Shown here: in pieces, positions 1 through 5,662 of the stretch
Numbering within the stretch: position 1 is the stretch's first letter
Layout: each line of letters starts with the position of its first letter
DNA from: an uncultured Actinomyces sp.
Lineage (GTDB): Bacteria > Actinomycetota > Actinomycetes > Actinomycetales > Actinomycetaceae
Reading direction: 5' to 3'
Assembly (NCBI GenBank): GCA_902773415.1
Contig: CACYEE010000158.1
Location: 1 to 6,344 of the forward strand
Length of the DNA: 6,344 nucleotides
Notes under the pieces: generated by a model
The model's database searches: none
The model's input: the letters and a program-made list of their open reading frames with translations, nothing else
What the model was told of the DNA's origin: nothing
Made by a program: the position numbers and the translations under genes

Positions 1-1
1 C

Positions 2-109
2 GAGCACTTCTCCGAGATCTTCGGCCACATGGTGTGGGGCTGGTCGATTGCGGCCACGGCCTACTTCATGATCGCCAAGCAGAAGGTCTCCGACCTCAAG
101 AACTTCTGA
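2..109 (+). CDS. C-terminal fragment of a YagU-family (DUF1440) inner-membrane protein, cut by the window start
   Basis: Frame 2 is open from the window edge to a TGA at 107-109 and gives 35 residues. They include the segment SEIFGHMVWGWSIAATAYFM and end in VSDLKNF. The SEIFGH-x-VW-x-WSI pattern matches my recollection of the last membrane segment of Escherichia coli YagU, an inner-membrane protein linked to acid survival. The residues form one hydrophobic helix followed by a short charged cytoplasmic tail, as expected for that C-terminus. Only the tail is visible, so length, start, promoter and the rest of the fold cannot be judged. The gene runs toward ilvE and ends just before a strong hairpin. 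Family membership rests on one motif recalled from memory and is likely but not certain; another small polytopic membrane protein is the alternative. Confidence 0.65.
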   Translation, partial: EHFSEIFGHMVWGWSIAATAYFMIAKQKVSDLKNF

Positions 110-131
110 GCCCACAAGACCTCAGATAGGC

Positions 132-181
132 ACGACGGCGCGGCTTCTTCCCTTCCCACCTTCGCGAAGCCGCGCCGTCGT
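132..181 (+). terminator. Strong hairpin after the YagU-like gene, probable terminator
   Basis: A perfect 16-bp inverted repeat pairs 132-147 with 166-181 (core arms CGACGGCGCGGCTTC and GAAGCCGCGCCGTCG) around an 18-base loop. It begins 22 bases after the upstream stop codon. There is no T-run on either side, so it is not a classic intrinsic terminator. T-poor GC hairpins at gene ends are common in high-GC actinobacteria. Confidence 0.6.
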
Positions 182-189
182 CGCACACG

Positions 190-227
190 GAAAGCGGGAC
201 AGGGGCGCATGCCCCCATCCCGCTTTC
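190..227. terminator. Second convergent-intergenic hairpin, possible bidirectional terminator
   Basis: Arms GAAAGCGGGA (190-199) and TCCCGCTTTC (218-227) pair perfectly. After a 2x2 internal mismatch an inner stem GGGGC/GCCCC (202-206 with 211-215) closes a four-base GCAT loop. The plus-strand side is followed by TCTATAG and the minus-strand side by CGTGTG, so a T-tract is weak both ways. The site lies midway between two convergent genes and could serve either. Confidence 0.55.
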
Positions 228-241
228 TCTATAGATTCGCT

Positions 242-269
242 CCGGCCGCTTCGCCACGCGAAGAGCCGG
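242..269 (-). terminator. Hairpin downstream of ilvE, possible terminator
   Basis: CCGGC (242-246) pairs with GCCGG (265-269), and CTTCG (249-253) pairs with CGAAG (259-263), with a small asymmetric bulge between the two stems and a five-base loop. It is the hairpin closest to the ilvE stop, about 58 bases beyond it in the direction of transcription. No T-run follows. Confidence 0.4.
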
Positions 270-326
270 CCTGACTGCGATCCAACCCGGCTGCGACCAG
301 GCTTGGCCGCAATCAGGCTAGGCGGC

Positions 327-1466
327 TCAGGCCAGGCGGTAGAGCCAGCCGAACTTGTCCTCGGCGCGTCCAAGCTGGATGTCGGTCAGATCCTTGTAGA
401 CCTTCTTCGTCACCTCGCCCATCTCGAGCTCGATGTGGAAATCCTCTCCGGTGAGCGAGCCGATCGAGGTCACCACCGCGGCGGTGCCGCAGGCGAACAT
501 CTCGGCCACGTCGCCCTTCTCGATGCCGGCGACAAGCTCGTCGTAGGCGATCGTCTCCTCGGTGGCCTTGACACCCTGCGATTCGAGCAGCTGCAAAATC
601 GAGGAGCGGGTGCCGCCGGGCAGGATGTTGCCGGTAAGCTTCGGGGTCTTTACGGAGCCGTCGGCCATGACCACGAAGACGTTCATGCCCCCGAGCTCGT
701 CGAGGTTCGTGTTGGTGGCGGCGTCGAGGAAGAGGCATTCGTCGTAGCCCTTGTCGTGCGCCACGACTTTCGGAAGCAGCGAGGAGGCGTAATTGCCGCC
801 GGTCTTCGCGTCGCCCATGCCGCCGGGGCCGGCGCGATGGTATTCGCGCTCCACCCACAGGCGAATCGGCTGGAAGCCGTGCTCGAAGTAGGCTCCGGAC
901 GGCGATGCGATGACCATGTACTCGAAGCGGGCGGCGCTGCGCACGCCGAGGAAGGCCTCGGAGGCGAAGATGAAGGGGCGCAGGTAGAGCGAGGTTCCTT
1001 CGCCGGTGGGCACGTAGCGCTCGTCGGCGCGGACGAGGTCGACGATGGAAGCGACGAAGTCCTCGTGCGGCAGGTGCGGGATGGCGAGGCGGCGGTTGGA
1101 CTTGTTGAGGCGCGCGGCGTTGTAGGCCGGGCGGAAGGACCACACGGAGCCGTCCTCGTGACGGTAGGCCTTGAGGCCTTCGAAGACTTCTTGGCCGTAG
1201 TGAAGCACGGAGCCGGCCGGGTCGAGGCTGAGAGGGCCGTAGGGTTCGATGCGCTTGTCGTGCCAGCCTTTCTCGGCAGTCCAGGTGGCGTGCGCCATGT
1301 AGTCGGAGAACTTCACTCCGAAGCCCATGTCCTGCAAGAGTGCGGCGGCTTCGGCCTCGGTGCGCTCGTGGTCGGACTTGTTCAGTTCGAAGGTTCCGGC
1401 GAGTTCGTCGGCGCTCGGCATGGGCGCGGCGGCGTCCTTGTCCAGCTGGGTGAATTCGTAGCTCAT
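327..1466 (-). CDS. ilvE: Branched-chain amino acid aminotransferase (class IV, PLP-dependent)
   Basis: This cytosolic enzyme swaps the amino group of glutamate onto the 2-oxo acids of leucine, isoleucine and valine, the last step of their synthesis, and runs in reverse for breakdown. The 379 residues are full length for the actinobacterial type. Visible family marks are HYGQEVFEGLKAYR (89-102), FRPAYNAARLNKSNRRL (111-127), where an Arg should bind the PLP phosphate, YLRPFIFA (161-168), the PLP-lysine context GDAKTGGNYASSLL with K221, the class IV signature DELGGMNVF (256-264) with E257 placed to contact the pyridine nitrogen, LTGNILPGGTR (277-287), and FACGTAAVV (324-332). The ATG is preceded by AAGGAAG at 1479-1485, 12 bases away and a little far. 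It follows leuB by 74 bases with no clear promoter, so the two are probably co-transcribed. Start and function are secure. Confidence 0.97.
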   Translation of the reverse strand: MSYEFTQLDKDAAAPMPSADELAGTFELNKSDHERTEAEAAALLQDMGFGVKFSDYMAHATWTAEKGWHDKRIEPYGPLSLDPAGSVLHYGQEVFEGLKAYRHEDGSVWSFRPAYNAARLNKSNRRLAIPHLPHEDFVASIVDLVRADERYVPTGEGTSLYLRPFIFASEAFLGVRSAARFEYMVIASPSGAYFEHGFQPIRLWVEREYHRAGPGGMGDAKTGGNYASSLLPKVVAHDKGYDECLFLDAATNTNLDELGGMNVFVVMADGSVKTPKLTGNILPGGTRSSILQLLESQGVKATEETIAYDELVAGIEKGDVAEMFACGTAAVVTSIGSLTGEDFHIELEMGEVTKKVYKDLTDIQLGRAEDKFGWLYRLA

Positions 1467-1540
1467 GTTTTCTCGTTTCTTCCTTGTTTCGGTTCGTGGT
1501 GCGGACTCCGCCCTAGCCGAGTGCCGCGCTGCCTGCGGTC

Positions 1541-2617
1541 CTAGCGCCTGGCAGGGTTGTGGATTTCGGCGACGATGGCATCGCCGATCTGGCTTGTCGA
1601 TCGCTTGAGGTGGGCACCCGATTTGAAGGCGACGGCACGGTTGCGCATGTCGTCGGCGATGGCGTCTTCGATGAGGCCGGCCTGCTCGGGGTAGCCGAGG
1701 AAGCGGAGCATGAGGGCGCCGGAAGCGATGGCGGCGACGGGGTCGGCCTTGCCTTGGCCGGCGATGTCGGGCGCGGATCCGTGGATGGGCTCGAACATGG
1801 AAGGCGTGGTGCGTTCGGGGTTGATGTTGCCGGATGCTGCGAGTCCGATTCCGCCGGTGACGGCGGCGGCTTCGTCGGTGAGGATGTCGCCGAAGAGGTT
1901 GTCGGTGAGGATGACATCGAAACGTTCAGGTTCGAGCACCATGAAGATGGTGGCGGCGTCGATGTGCATGTAGTCGACAGTGACTTCGGGGTACTTTTCG
2001 GAGTATTTTTCGACGTAGCGACGCCAGAGCGCTCCGGCTCGGGCGAGCACGTTGGTCTTGTGGACCCACGTGAGATTCTTGGCTTCGCGCCGGTTGGCGA
2101 GGTCGAAGGCGTAGGCGACGATGCGTTCGACGCCTTTTGCGGTGTTGATGGAGTATTCGGTGGCGATTTCTTCGCTCGTGCCTTCGTTTTCGACGATGCC
2201 TTCGCCACGGTAGAGGCCTTCGGTTCCTTCGCGAACGACGACGAAATCGATGTCTCCCGTTTCCTTGAGCGGGGTGGGCACGCCCTCGTAGTGTCTGGAG
2301 GGGCGAAGATTGACGTAGTGGTCGAGGGCGAAGCGGAGCTTGAGAAGGAGGCCGCGTTCGAGGATTCCGGAGGCGACGGAGGGGTCGCCGACTGCTCCGA
2401 GGAGTATCGCGTCGTGCTTCTTGATTTGCTCAAGCTCGTCCTCGGGGAGGATTTCGCCGGTGCGGTGGTAGCGTGCGGCGCCAAGGTCGTATTCGGTGAC
2501 GGCCAGTTCGATGTCGGCGTTTTCGAGTGCCGCGCGCACGGCCTTGAGGGCTTCGGCGGTCACTTCGGGGCCGATTCCGTCGCCCGGAATGACGGCAAGA
2601 TCAATGGTTCTGCTCAT
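1541..2617 (-). CDS. leuB: 3-isopropylmalate dehydrogenase
   Basis: LeuB oxidises and decarboxylates 3-isopropylmalate with NAD+ to 2-oxoisocaproate, the direct precursor of leucine, in the cytosol. The 358 residues match the family length. Visible parts are the N-terminal IPGDGIGPEV (10-19), LLGAVGDP (72-79), the substrate-binding stretch LLLKLRFALDHYVNLRP (91-107) with R95 and R105, REGTEGLYRGEG (129-140) with R129 and catalytic Y136, VHKTNV with catalytic K187, D220 in HIDAA, the dehydrogenase signature NLFGDILTDEA (240-250) with metal ligands D244 and D248, and GSAPDIAGQGKADP (280-293) for the nucleotide. The frame stays open 55 codons further upstream, but that part is Arg/Ala-rich and unlike any LeuB, so I start at the ATG before SRTIDLAVIPGDG. 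A close Shine-Dalgarno is lacking. It lies directly before ilvE, which uses its product. Confidence 0.97.
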   Translation of the reverse strand: MSRTIDLAVIPGDGIGPEVTAEALKAVRAALENADIELAVTEYDLGAARYHRTGEILPEDELEQIKKHDAILLGAVGDPSVASGILERGLLLKLRFALDHYVNLRPSRHYEGVPTPLKETGDIDFVVVREGTEGLYRGEGIVENEGTSEEIATEYSINTAKGVERIVAYAFDLANRREAKNLTWVHKTNVLARAGALWRRYVEKYSEKYPEVTVDYMHIDAATIFMVLEPERFDVILTDNLFGDILTDEAAAVTGGIGLAASGNINPERTTPSMFEPIHGSAPDIAGQGKADPVAAIASGALMLRFLGYPEQAGLIEDAIADDMRNRAVAFKSGAHLKRSTSQIGDAIVAEIHNPARR

Positions 2618-2630
2618 GTCGAATAGCCTA
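2618..2630 (-). promoter_or_regulatory. Possible -10 element (TAGGCT) giving a leaderless leuB transcript
   Basis: On the minus strand TAGGCT (positions 2625-2630) fits the actinobacterial TANNNT -10 consensus and ends seven bases before the leuB ATG. Transcription would then begin at or next to the start codon. The nearest Shine-Dalgarno-like string, AGGAG, is 16 bases from the ATG, too far for normal use. No convincing -35 hexamer is visible. This is inference from spacing alone. Confidence 0.3.
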
Positions 2631-2922
2631 CTACTCCTGTTCGCGGCCCGCGTCGGGCACCGCGATGCGGGCCTGGATGCGCCTGTTGCGGGCGCGCGAT
2701 GGCGGCGCGCCTGCGCAGCGGTTTCCGCATGGAGGGCGCGACGCCGCCCCCATGCAGCGGCATTCATGCAGCCTTGCGGCACGCGATTGCCACGTGTCGG
2801 GGCAACGCCGGATGCCCACGAGACGAGGGCGGGAAGCCTGGGGTCGCGCCGTGCGCCGCCTCGCGTTTTTCCGCAGACGCAGCGTCGTTCTCGACGCGAT
2901 AGGGGCCTCGCACTCGAACCGA

Positions 2923-2951
2923 TTGCCTGCGCGCCATGCCGACGCTACACT
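2923..2951 (+). promoter_or_regulatory. Sigma70-like promoter for the TetR gene
   Basis: A -35 element TTGCCT (2923-2928) and a -10 element TACACT (2946-2951) are separated by exactly 17 bases. This predicts transcription from about 2957-2959, roughly 90 bases before the regulator's ATG. The predicted start falls inside the palindromes at 2953-2983. The match to the consensus is good but no start site has been measured. Confidence 0.6.
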
Positions 2952-2952
2952 C

Positions 2953-2983
2953 GATACCGGCGGTATTGAAAACCGTCGGTATC
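2953..2983. promoter_or_regulatory. Tandem palindromic operators, probable binding site of the adjacent TetR regulator
   Basis: ATACCG-G-CGGTAT (2954-2966) is a perfect 13-base palindrome. A second copy, AAACCG-T-CGGTAT (2970-2982), differs by one base in a half-site. Centre-to-centre distance is 16 bp. Read together they also form a 12-base inverted repeat with one mismatch (2953-2964 against 2972-2983). The pair begins two bases after the -10 element and covers the predicted transcription start, so a bound repressor would block initiation. TetR proteins commonly bind such palindromes as dimers, sometimes as two cooperating dimers. Confidence 0.65.
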
Positions 2984-3036
2984 GGCGCTGTGGCATCCCA
3001 GCACGCCGCCGCAGCGCCGATACGACTCCAGCCGCG

Positions 3037-3041
3037 AAGGA
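3037..3041 (+). promoter_or_regulatory. Ribosome-binding site of the TetR gene
   Basis: AAGGA lies seven bases ahead of the ATG at 3049. It decides between this start and the longer open frame that reaches back through the promoter and operator region. Confidence 0.7.
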
Positions 3042-3048
3042 ACATGTC

Positions 3049-3735
3049 ATGGCTCCGCAACTCCCCCGCGACCGCAAGGCCGACGATGCCGCCCAAGGCC
3101 TCGCTTCGCCCGCACGCTTCGCCGGTTCGCCTCCTTTCGCCCGCCCAAAACGCGACCATGTTCGCGCCGCCCTTCTCGCTTCCGCCGCCGAGACCTTCAT
3201 CGACGACGGCTATGAGCGCGCCAGCCTCGCCCGCATCGCTGCCCGCGCAGGCTTCACGAAAGGCGCCATCTACTCGAACTTCGGCTCGAAGCCCGAACTG
3301 TTCCTCGCAGCGTGGGACGAGCATGTGCGCCAGCGCCAGTCGGCCGCCATCGAAAGGCTTGCGCGCGATGCCGCGGCAGCCCCTTCCATCGACGCTCTTC
3401 TCGATTCGCTCTCCACGAGGCTCGCCAGCCTGATCCCGAGCTTCGAACCTTGGGAAGCGCTGGTTGCGCAAGTGCGAATGCTCGCCTGCGAGGATCCCGA
3501 AATATCGCGGCTTTACCAACGCATCTATGCCGAACGCATCGAGGGCATCCTTGCCGCTATCCGCAGCCATGACCTCCTTGCAGGCCTCGCAGAAGAAAAG
3601 CTCCAGGTATTCGCCGTGGCCCTCCTCTCCCTCATGAACGTCCTGTGTCTGGAGAACGCCGCCCAGCCCGAGGCAACCTGCCCGGAGCGCTCGGCCGCGC
3701 TGTTCCGCTACTGCCTGGAAGGCGCCCTTCGGTAG
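3049..3735 (+). CDS. TetR/AcrR-family transcriptional regulator
   Basis: A one-component DNA-binding regulator, probably a repressor that lets go of DNA on binding a small ligand. The 228 residues carry a basic, proline-containing arm (1-34), then a typical TetR N-terminal domain (about 36-82): RAALLASAAETFIDDGYERA, then helix-turn-helix SLARIAARAGFTKGAIYSNF and the usual GSKPELF. The rest (about 90-228) is helical and hydrophobic, as in ligand-binding and dimer domains, but is too divergent to name a ligand. The ATG is chosen because AAGGA at 3037-3041 sits seven bases ahead; the frame is open further upstream but through promoter and operators. The twin palindromes over its own start site suggest autoregulation. 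No efflux pump or enzyme gene is next to it, so its targets are unknown. Confidence 0.92.
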   Translation: MAPQLPRDRKADDAAQGLASPARFAGSPPFARPKRDHVRAALLASAAETFIDDGYERASLARIAARAGFTKGAIYSNFGSKPELFLAAWDEHVRQRQSAAIERLARDAAAAPSIDALLDSLSTRLASLIPSFEPWEALVAQVRMLACEDPEISRLYQRIYAERIEGILAAIRSHDLLAGLAEEKLQVFAVALLSLMNVLCLENAAQPEATCPERSAALFRYCLEGALR

Positions 3736-3903
3736 TTCGGAGCCAGCATCGGAGGACCCCGTACCGGAACCGGCAACCGCACGCCCCGACACGCGACAAC
3801 GCCCGACAGCACGCACGCCCCGACACGAACCACGGCACCACGAGGCACGGCACGCCGAGCCACAACCCACGACTGCGCACGACAAGGACTGCGCAAAGCG
3901 CGG
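3736..3903. repeat. C/A-rich spacer with 16-base direct repeats
   Basis: The plus strand here is rich in C and A and unusually poor in T, built from CACG, CGACA and GCACG words. A 16-base repeat (CGCACGCCCCGACACG) occurs exactly at 3778-3793 and 3812-3827. Neither strand gives a credible protein. It separates the end of the TetR gene from the tail of the minus-strand kptA remnant, so it is the space between two convergent genes. I see no clear terminator hairpin in it. Confidence 0.5.
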
Positions 3904-4461
3904 CTACGTTTCGGCATGGGACGGCCCTCCCGGGGCCCGCAGGCGCAGGAACTCCGGCGCAATCGGCTCGGAGAGCCAGATTCCGCCCGGCGCGCAGCAG
4001 AACCGGGTTCCGCTGCGCGCAGCGGCCCGAGCATCGACCTCGAACAACGCAGGTTCGCGGTCGCGTCCGGCCCCGACCAACAGCGCGGTTTCGGCATCCG
4101 CGGACAGATGCGCATAGTGGCGTCCATCGGCTTGAGCCCTTGGGCGGCGATTGCCGGCACTGCGCGGCGCGGCGTTCCGTGACAGGGAACGTCCGGCGGA
4201 GGCGACGTGGTTTTCGCGATACGCCCCCGCACAGCATGGCCGCATGCGGCACGAATCCGTTCCCCGTCGATCTCGTCGCCTTTTGCCGGGCCGGCCAGCC
4301 ATACGTTCGATGCCGGCACGTTCGCGCCCATCTCGGGTTCTCCCCAAGAGCGTCCACGAGAGCGGCGACCGTCGTCCATCCTTCACGGTCGGACTCAAGA
4401 CCGTATCGTTGCGGCACGTGCCGCAAGGCATACGGCATCCCCCTGCCAAGGGCGATATCAC
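3904..4461 (-). pseudogene. kptA: kptA pseudogene (RNA 2'-phosphotransferase, Tpt1/KptA family), multiply frameshifted
   Basis: KptA/Tpt1 moves an internal RNA 2'-phosphate to NAD+. Here its sequence can be read only by moving through three minus frames. Frame one gives YALRHVPQRYGLESDREGW and TTVAALVDALGENPRW, with the R-H pair of the active site (4418-4423). A shift near 4323-4330 leads to ERAGIERMAGRPGKRR. A shift near 4275, where a Phe codon seems cut to one base, leads to EIDGERIRAACGHAVRGRI, the HGT motif and AAQGLKPM. A one-base loss near 4124-4125 leads to GRHYAHLSADAETALLVGAG, EVDARAAARSGTRF and GGIWLSEPIAPEFLRL, ending at TAG 3904-3906. The residues before HGT, normally Leu-Tyr, are Pro-Cys (4182-4187), and the usual F-Y-R-S reads F-C-C-A (Cys codons 3994-3999). 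The start is unclear; GGGAGG at 4465-4470 may be the old ribosome-binding site. The gene is dead unless several sequencing errors coincide. Confidence 0.88.
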
Positions 4462-4540
4462 GATCCTCCCTGTTTTCCCATGCGGGCCCCTTCCTTGGCA
4501 GCCTCGCTGCCGCCATGTGCCGCACACGGTACCAGGGGTC

Positions 4541-4573
4541 CAAAAACAAACCGAGGCGTTTTTGCGTCGCCTC
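4541..4573 (-). terminator. Probable intrinsic terminator of the 4702-5538 gene
   Basis: Reading the minus strand, GAGGCG (4568-4573) pairs with CGCCTC (4553-4558) around a nine-base loop and is followed by the T-rich tail GGTTTGTTTTTGG. The six-base stem is short, but this is the only hairpin in the window with a real T-tract on its 3' side. It lies about 130 bases beyond the stop of the upstream minus-strand gene and before the kptA remnant. The same bases also form a CAAAAAC/GTTTTTG inverted repeat (4541-4547 with 4558-4564). Confidence 0.5.
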
Positions 4574-4701
4574 CCGCAGTCACGCCGCCCCGCACGGGAC
4601 GGGCAAACCGCCTACGGGCGCAACCGGCCGTCGCCGCGCCTTGCCCGCCCATGCCCGACGGCACTGGGCCTTGCCCTCCCGGCTCCGGCCGATGCTGCGC
4701 A

Positions 4702-5538
4702 TCATTGTCCCATGTCGAGATGCCCGCGAAGCGTCCCTCCCGATTCGGAAACCGCCAACCGGCCTTCCGATCCCGCATGTCCGACGAGGGCGCGGTATCC
4801 GCGTTCTTCCGGCTGAAGCTCGGCAATCGGCGTCCATCCGAGAAGGACGACGAGCTTCGGGTCGCGCCCGAAACCGTTGGCCTGCCGGACCAGCCTGACT
4901 TCGAGGTCCGCCGCGTCCGCGAGCGCCTGGCGCAGTTCGGGCAGGTCCTTGAGCGAAAGGTCCGCAACGCCGGCGGTTTCGCCTTCGCCGTTGCCCGATT
5001 CGCGGTCGGAGCGGTCATCCTGCCCGGTTGCCATGTCGCCGATGAGGTCTTCGGGAGTCAGGGATTCGAAGCCCGCTGCGGGACGAGGCGGCGCGGCGAC
5101 GGCGCGTCCGGCTCCGCGGGTTTCGCGGGAGCCGGACGCCCGCCCGGCGGTTTCGCGCAATCCGGGAGGGGCGACGCCGGTCCTTTCGGCTCCGGCCGCT
5201 GCGCCGGGCCGGGAGCCGCCGGCCTCGCCCGCCGCCCCTGACGACGCCGTGCGCGCGTCATGCCTCGCTCCGCCGGATGCGTCCTGCTCGCCTTCCGCGG
5301 ACGGCCCTGAAAACTCGACGCCTCCGCGCCGCTGCCTTTCGTCGCGTGCCTGCCCGAACATCACGGTTCCGAAGAACCATAGGGCAATGCCGGCGCAGAC
5401 CATGAGGACCGTGATGAAAACGTTCATGACGGTCTCGTTCGGCCATGTCCTGACTGCAACGGACACTCCGGAAACCGCGATTGCGAAGAAGGCGAGCGCA
5501 ACGAGACGCGCGGCAAGTCCAATGATTGTCTTGAGCAT
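4702..5538 (-). CDS. Two-pass membrane protein with disordered linker and C-terminal HIRAN-like domain, function unknown
   Basis: I do not recognise a named family over the full 278 residues. Two hydrophobic segments (about 8-30 and 37-62) with a short polar hairpin TWPNET form a membrane anchor. Residues 65-190 are Ala/Gly/Ser/Arg-rich, low in complexity and probably disordered. Residues 193-276 look like a compact beta-rich domain: LEVRLVRQANGFGRDPKLVV, then LLGWTPIAELQPEERGYRAL, ending in a GG and GHLDM. The order (R-x(5-7)-DP-x-VV, a GxxIAxL strand, YRAL, GG) resembles HIRAN-type domains, an inference made by eye. The start is firm: AGGAGG (5544-5549) lies five bases before the ATG. The frame is open 64 codons upstream but without sense. 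It lies 124 bases after the gene at 5663-6271, an apparent paralogue, and may have its own promoter. Confidence 0.85.
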   Translation of the reverse strand: MLKTIIGLAARLVALAFFAIAVSGVSVAVRTWPNETVMNVFITVLMVCAGIALWFFGTVMFGQARDERQRRGGVEFSGPSAEGEQDASGGARHDARTASSGAAGEAGGSRPGAAAGAERTGVAPPGLRETAGRASGSRETRGAGRAVAAPPRPAAGFESLTPEDLIGDMATGQDDRSDRESGNGEGETAGVADLSLKDLPELRQALADAADLEVRLVRQANGFGRDPKLVVLLGWTPIAELQPEERGYRALVGHAGSEGRLAVSESGGTLRGHLDMGQ

Positions 5539-5543
5539 GGAAA

Positions 5544-5549
5544 CCTCCT
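5544..5549 (-). promoter_or_regulatory. Consensus ribosome-binding site of the 4702-5538 gene
   Basis: Minus-strand AGGAGG lies five bases before the ATG. It is the best Shine-Dalgarno in the window and excludes the longer upstream reading of this frame. Confidence 0.85.
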
Positions 5550-5557
5550 GGCGGCCC

Positions 5558-5563
5558 AGTCTA
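5558..5563 (-). promoter_or_regulatory. Possible -10 element (TAGACT) for the 4702-5538 gene
   Basis: Minus-strand TAGACT fits the TANNNT consensus and would start transcription near 5551, leaving a very short leader that is almost only the AGGAGG site. No clear -35 hexamer is seen at 16-18 bases. If real, the second membrane gene can be expressed apart from the first. Confidence 0.35.
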
Positions 5564-5662
5564 CCCCCTTGTCCGCGTCCCGAAGCCGAAGGGCGCCAAG
5601 CCGAACGGCACCGGCCACGCGCCATCGACCGCCACGCGCCCCTCGGCAGGCCGCCGCCCGCC

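Larger units (their letters stand above)
2618..3048. other. 431-base divergent intergenic region between leuB and the TetR gene
   Basis: No gene is supportable here; open frames are Arg/Ala-rich shadows without family motifs or ribosome-binding sites. The leuB-proximal half contains two GC hairpins: GGCCCGC/GCGGGCC pairing 2645-2651 with 2667-2673, and a longer one pairing 2688-2697 with 2705-2714 that includes GGCGCGC/GCGCGCC and one G-T pair. An eight-base direct repeat CATGCAGC occurs at 2751 and 2765. I see no leader peptide rich in Leu, Ile or Val codons before leuB, so classical attenuation is not evident. The TetR-proximal end holds a promoter and twin operators, listed separately. The middle, about 2773-2920, shows nothing I can name. 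Confidence 0.6.

Noticed and set aside
303..1544. Long plus-strand open frame opposite ilvE
   Set aside because: It mirrors ilvE codons in a GC-rich gene, is Val/Gly/Glu-rich without domain motifs, and the minus strand encodes an unmistakable aminotransferase.
1559..2626. Long plus-strand open frame opposite leuB
   Set aside because: It is antisense to a full-length LeuB with all catalytic residues; its Asp/Val/Gly-rich product is a typical high-GC shadow.
2618..2782. 55-codon N-terminal extension of LeuB
   Set aside because: The extension is Arg/Ala-rich, unlike any LeuB N-terminus, and passes through hairpins and a possible -10 element.
2665..3048. 128-codon N-terminal extension of the TetR protein
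   Set aside because: It would translate the promoter and operators, has no family similarity, and the ATG at 3049 has a well-placed AAGGA.
3778..3827. Direct repeats considered as a CRISPR array
   Set aside because: There are only two 16-base copies with an 18-base gap in a low-complexity stretch, with no palindromic repeat and no cas genes.
4541..4640. Possible tRNA or small RNA in the region with inverted repeats after the 4702-5538 gene
   Set aside because: No cloverleaf, no T-loop consensus and no acceptor pairing were found; the inverted repeats are better read as a terminator.
3645..4898. Long plus-strand open frame across the kptA remnant
   Set aside because: The product is Arg/Pro/Ala-rich without motifs; the KptA signal lies on the other strand.
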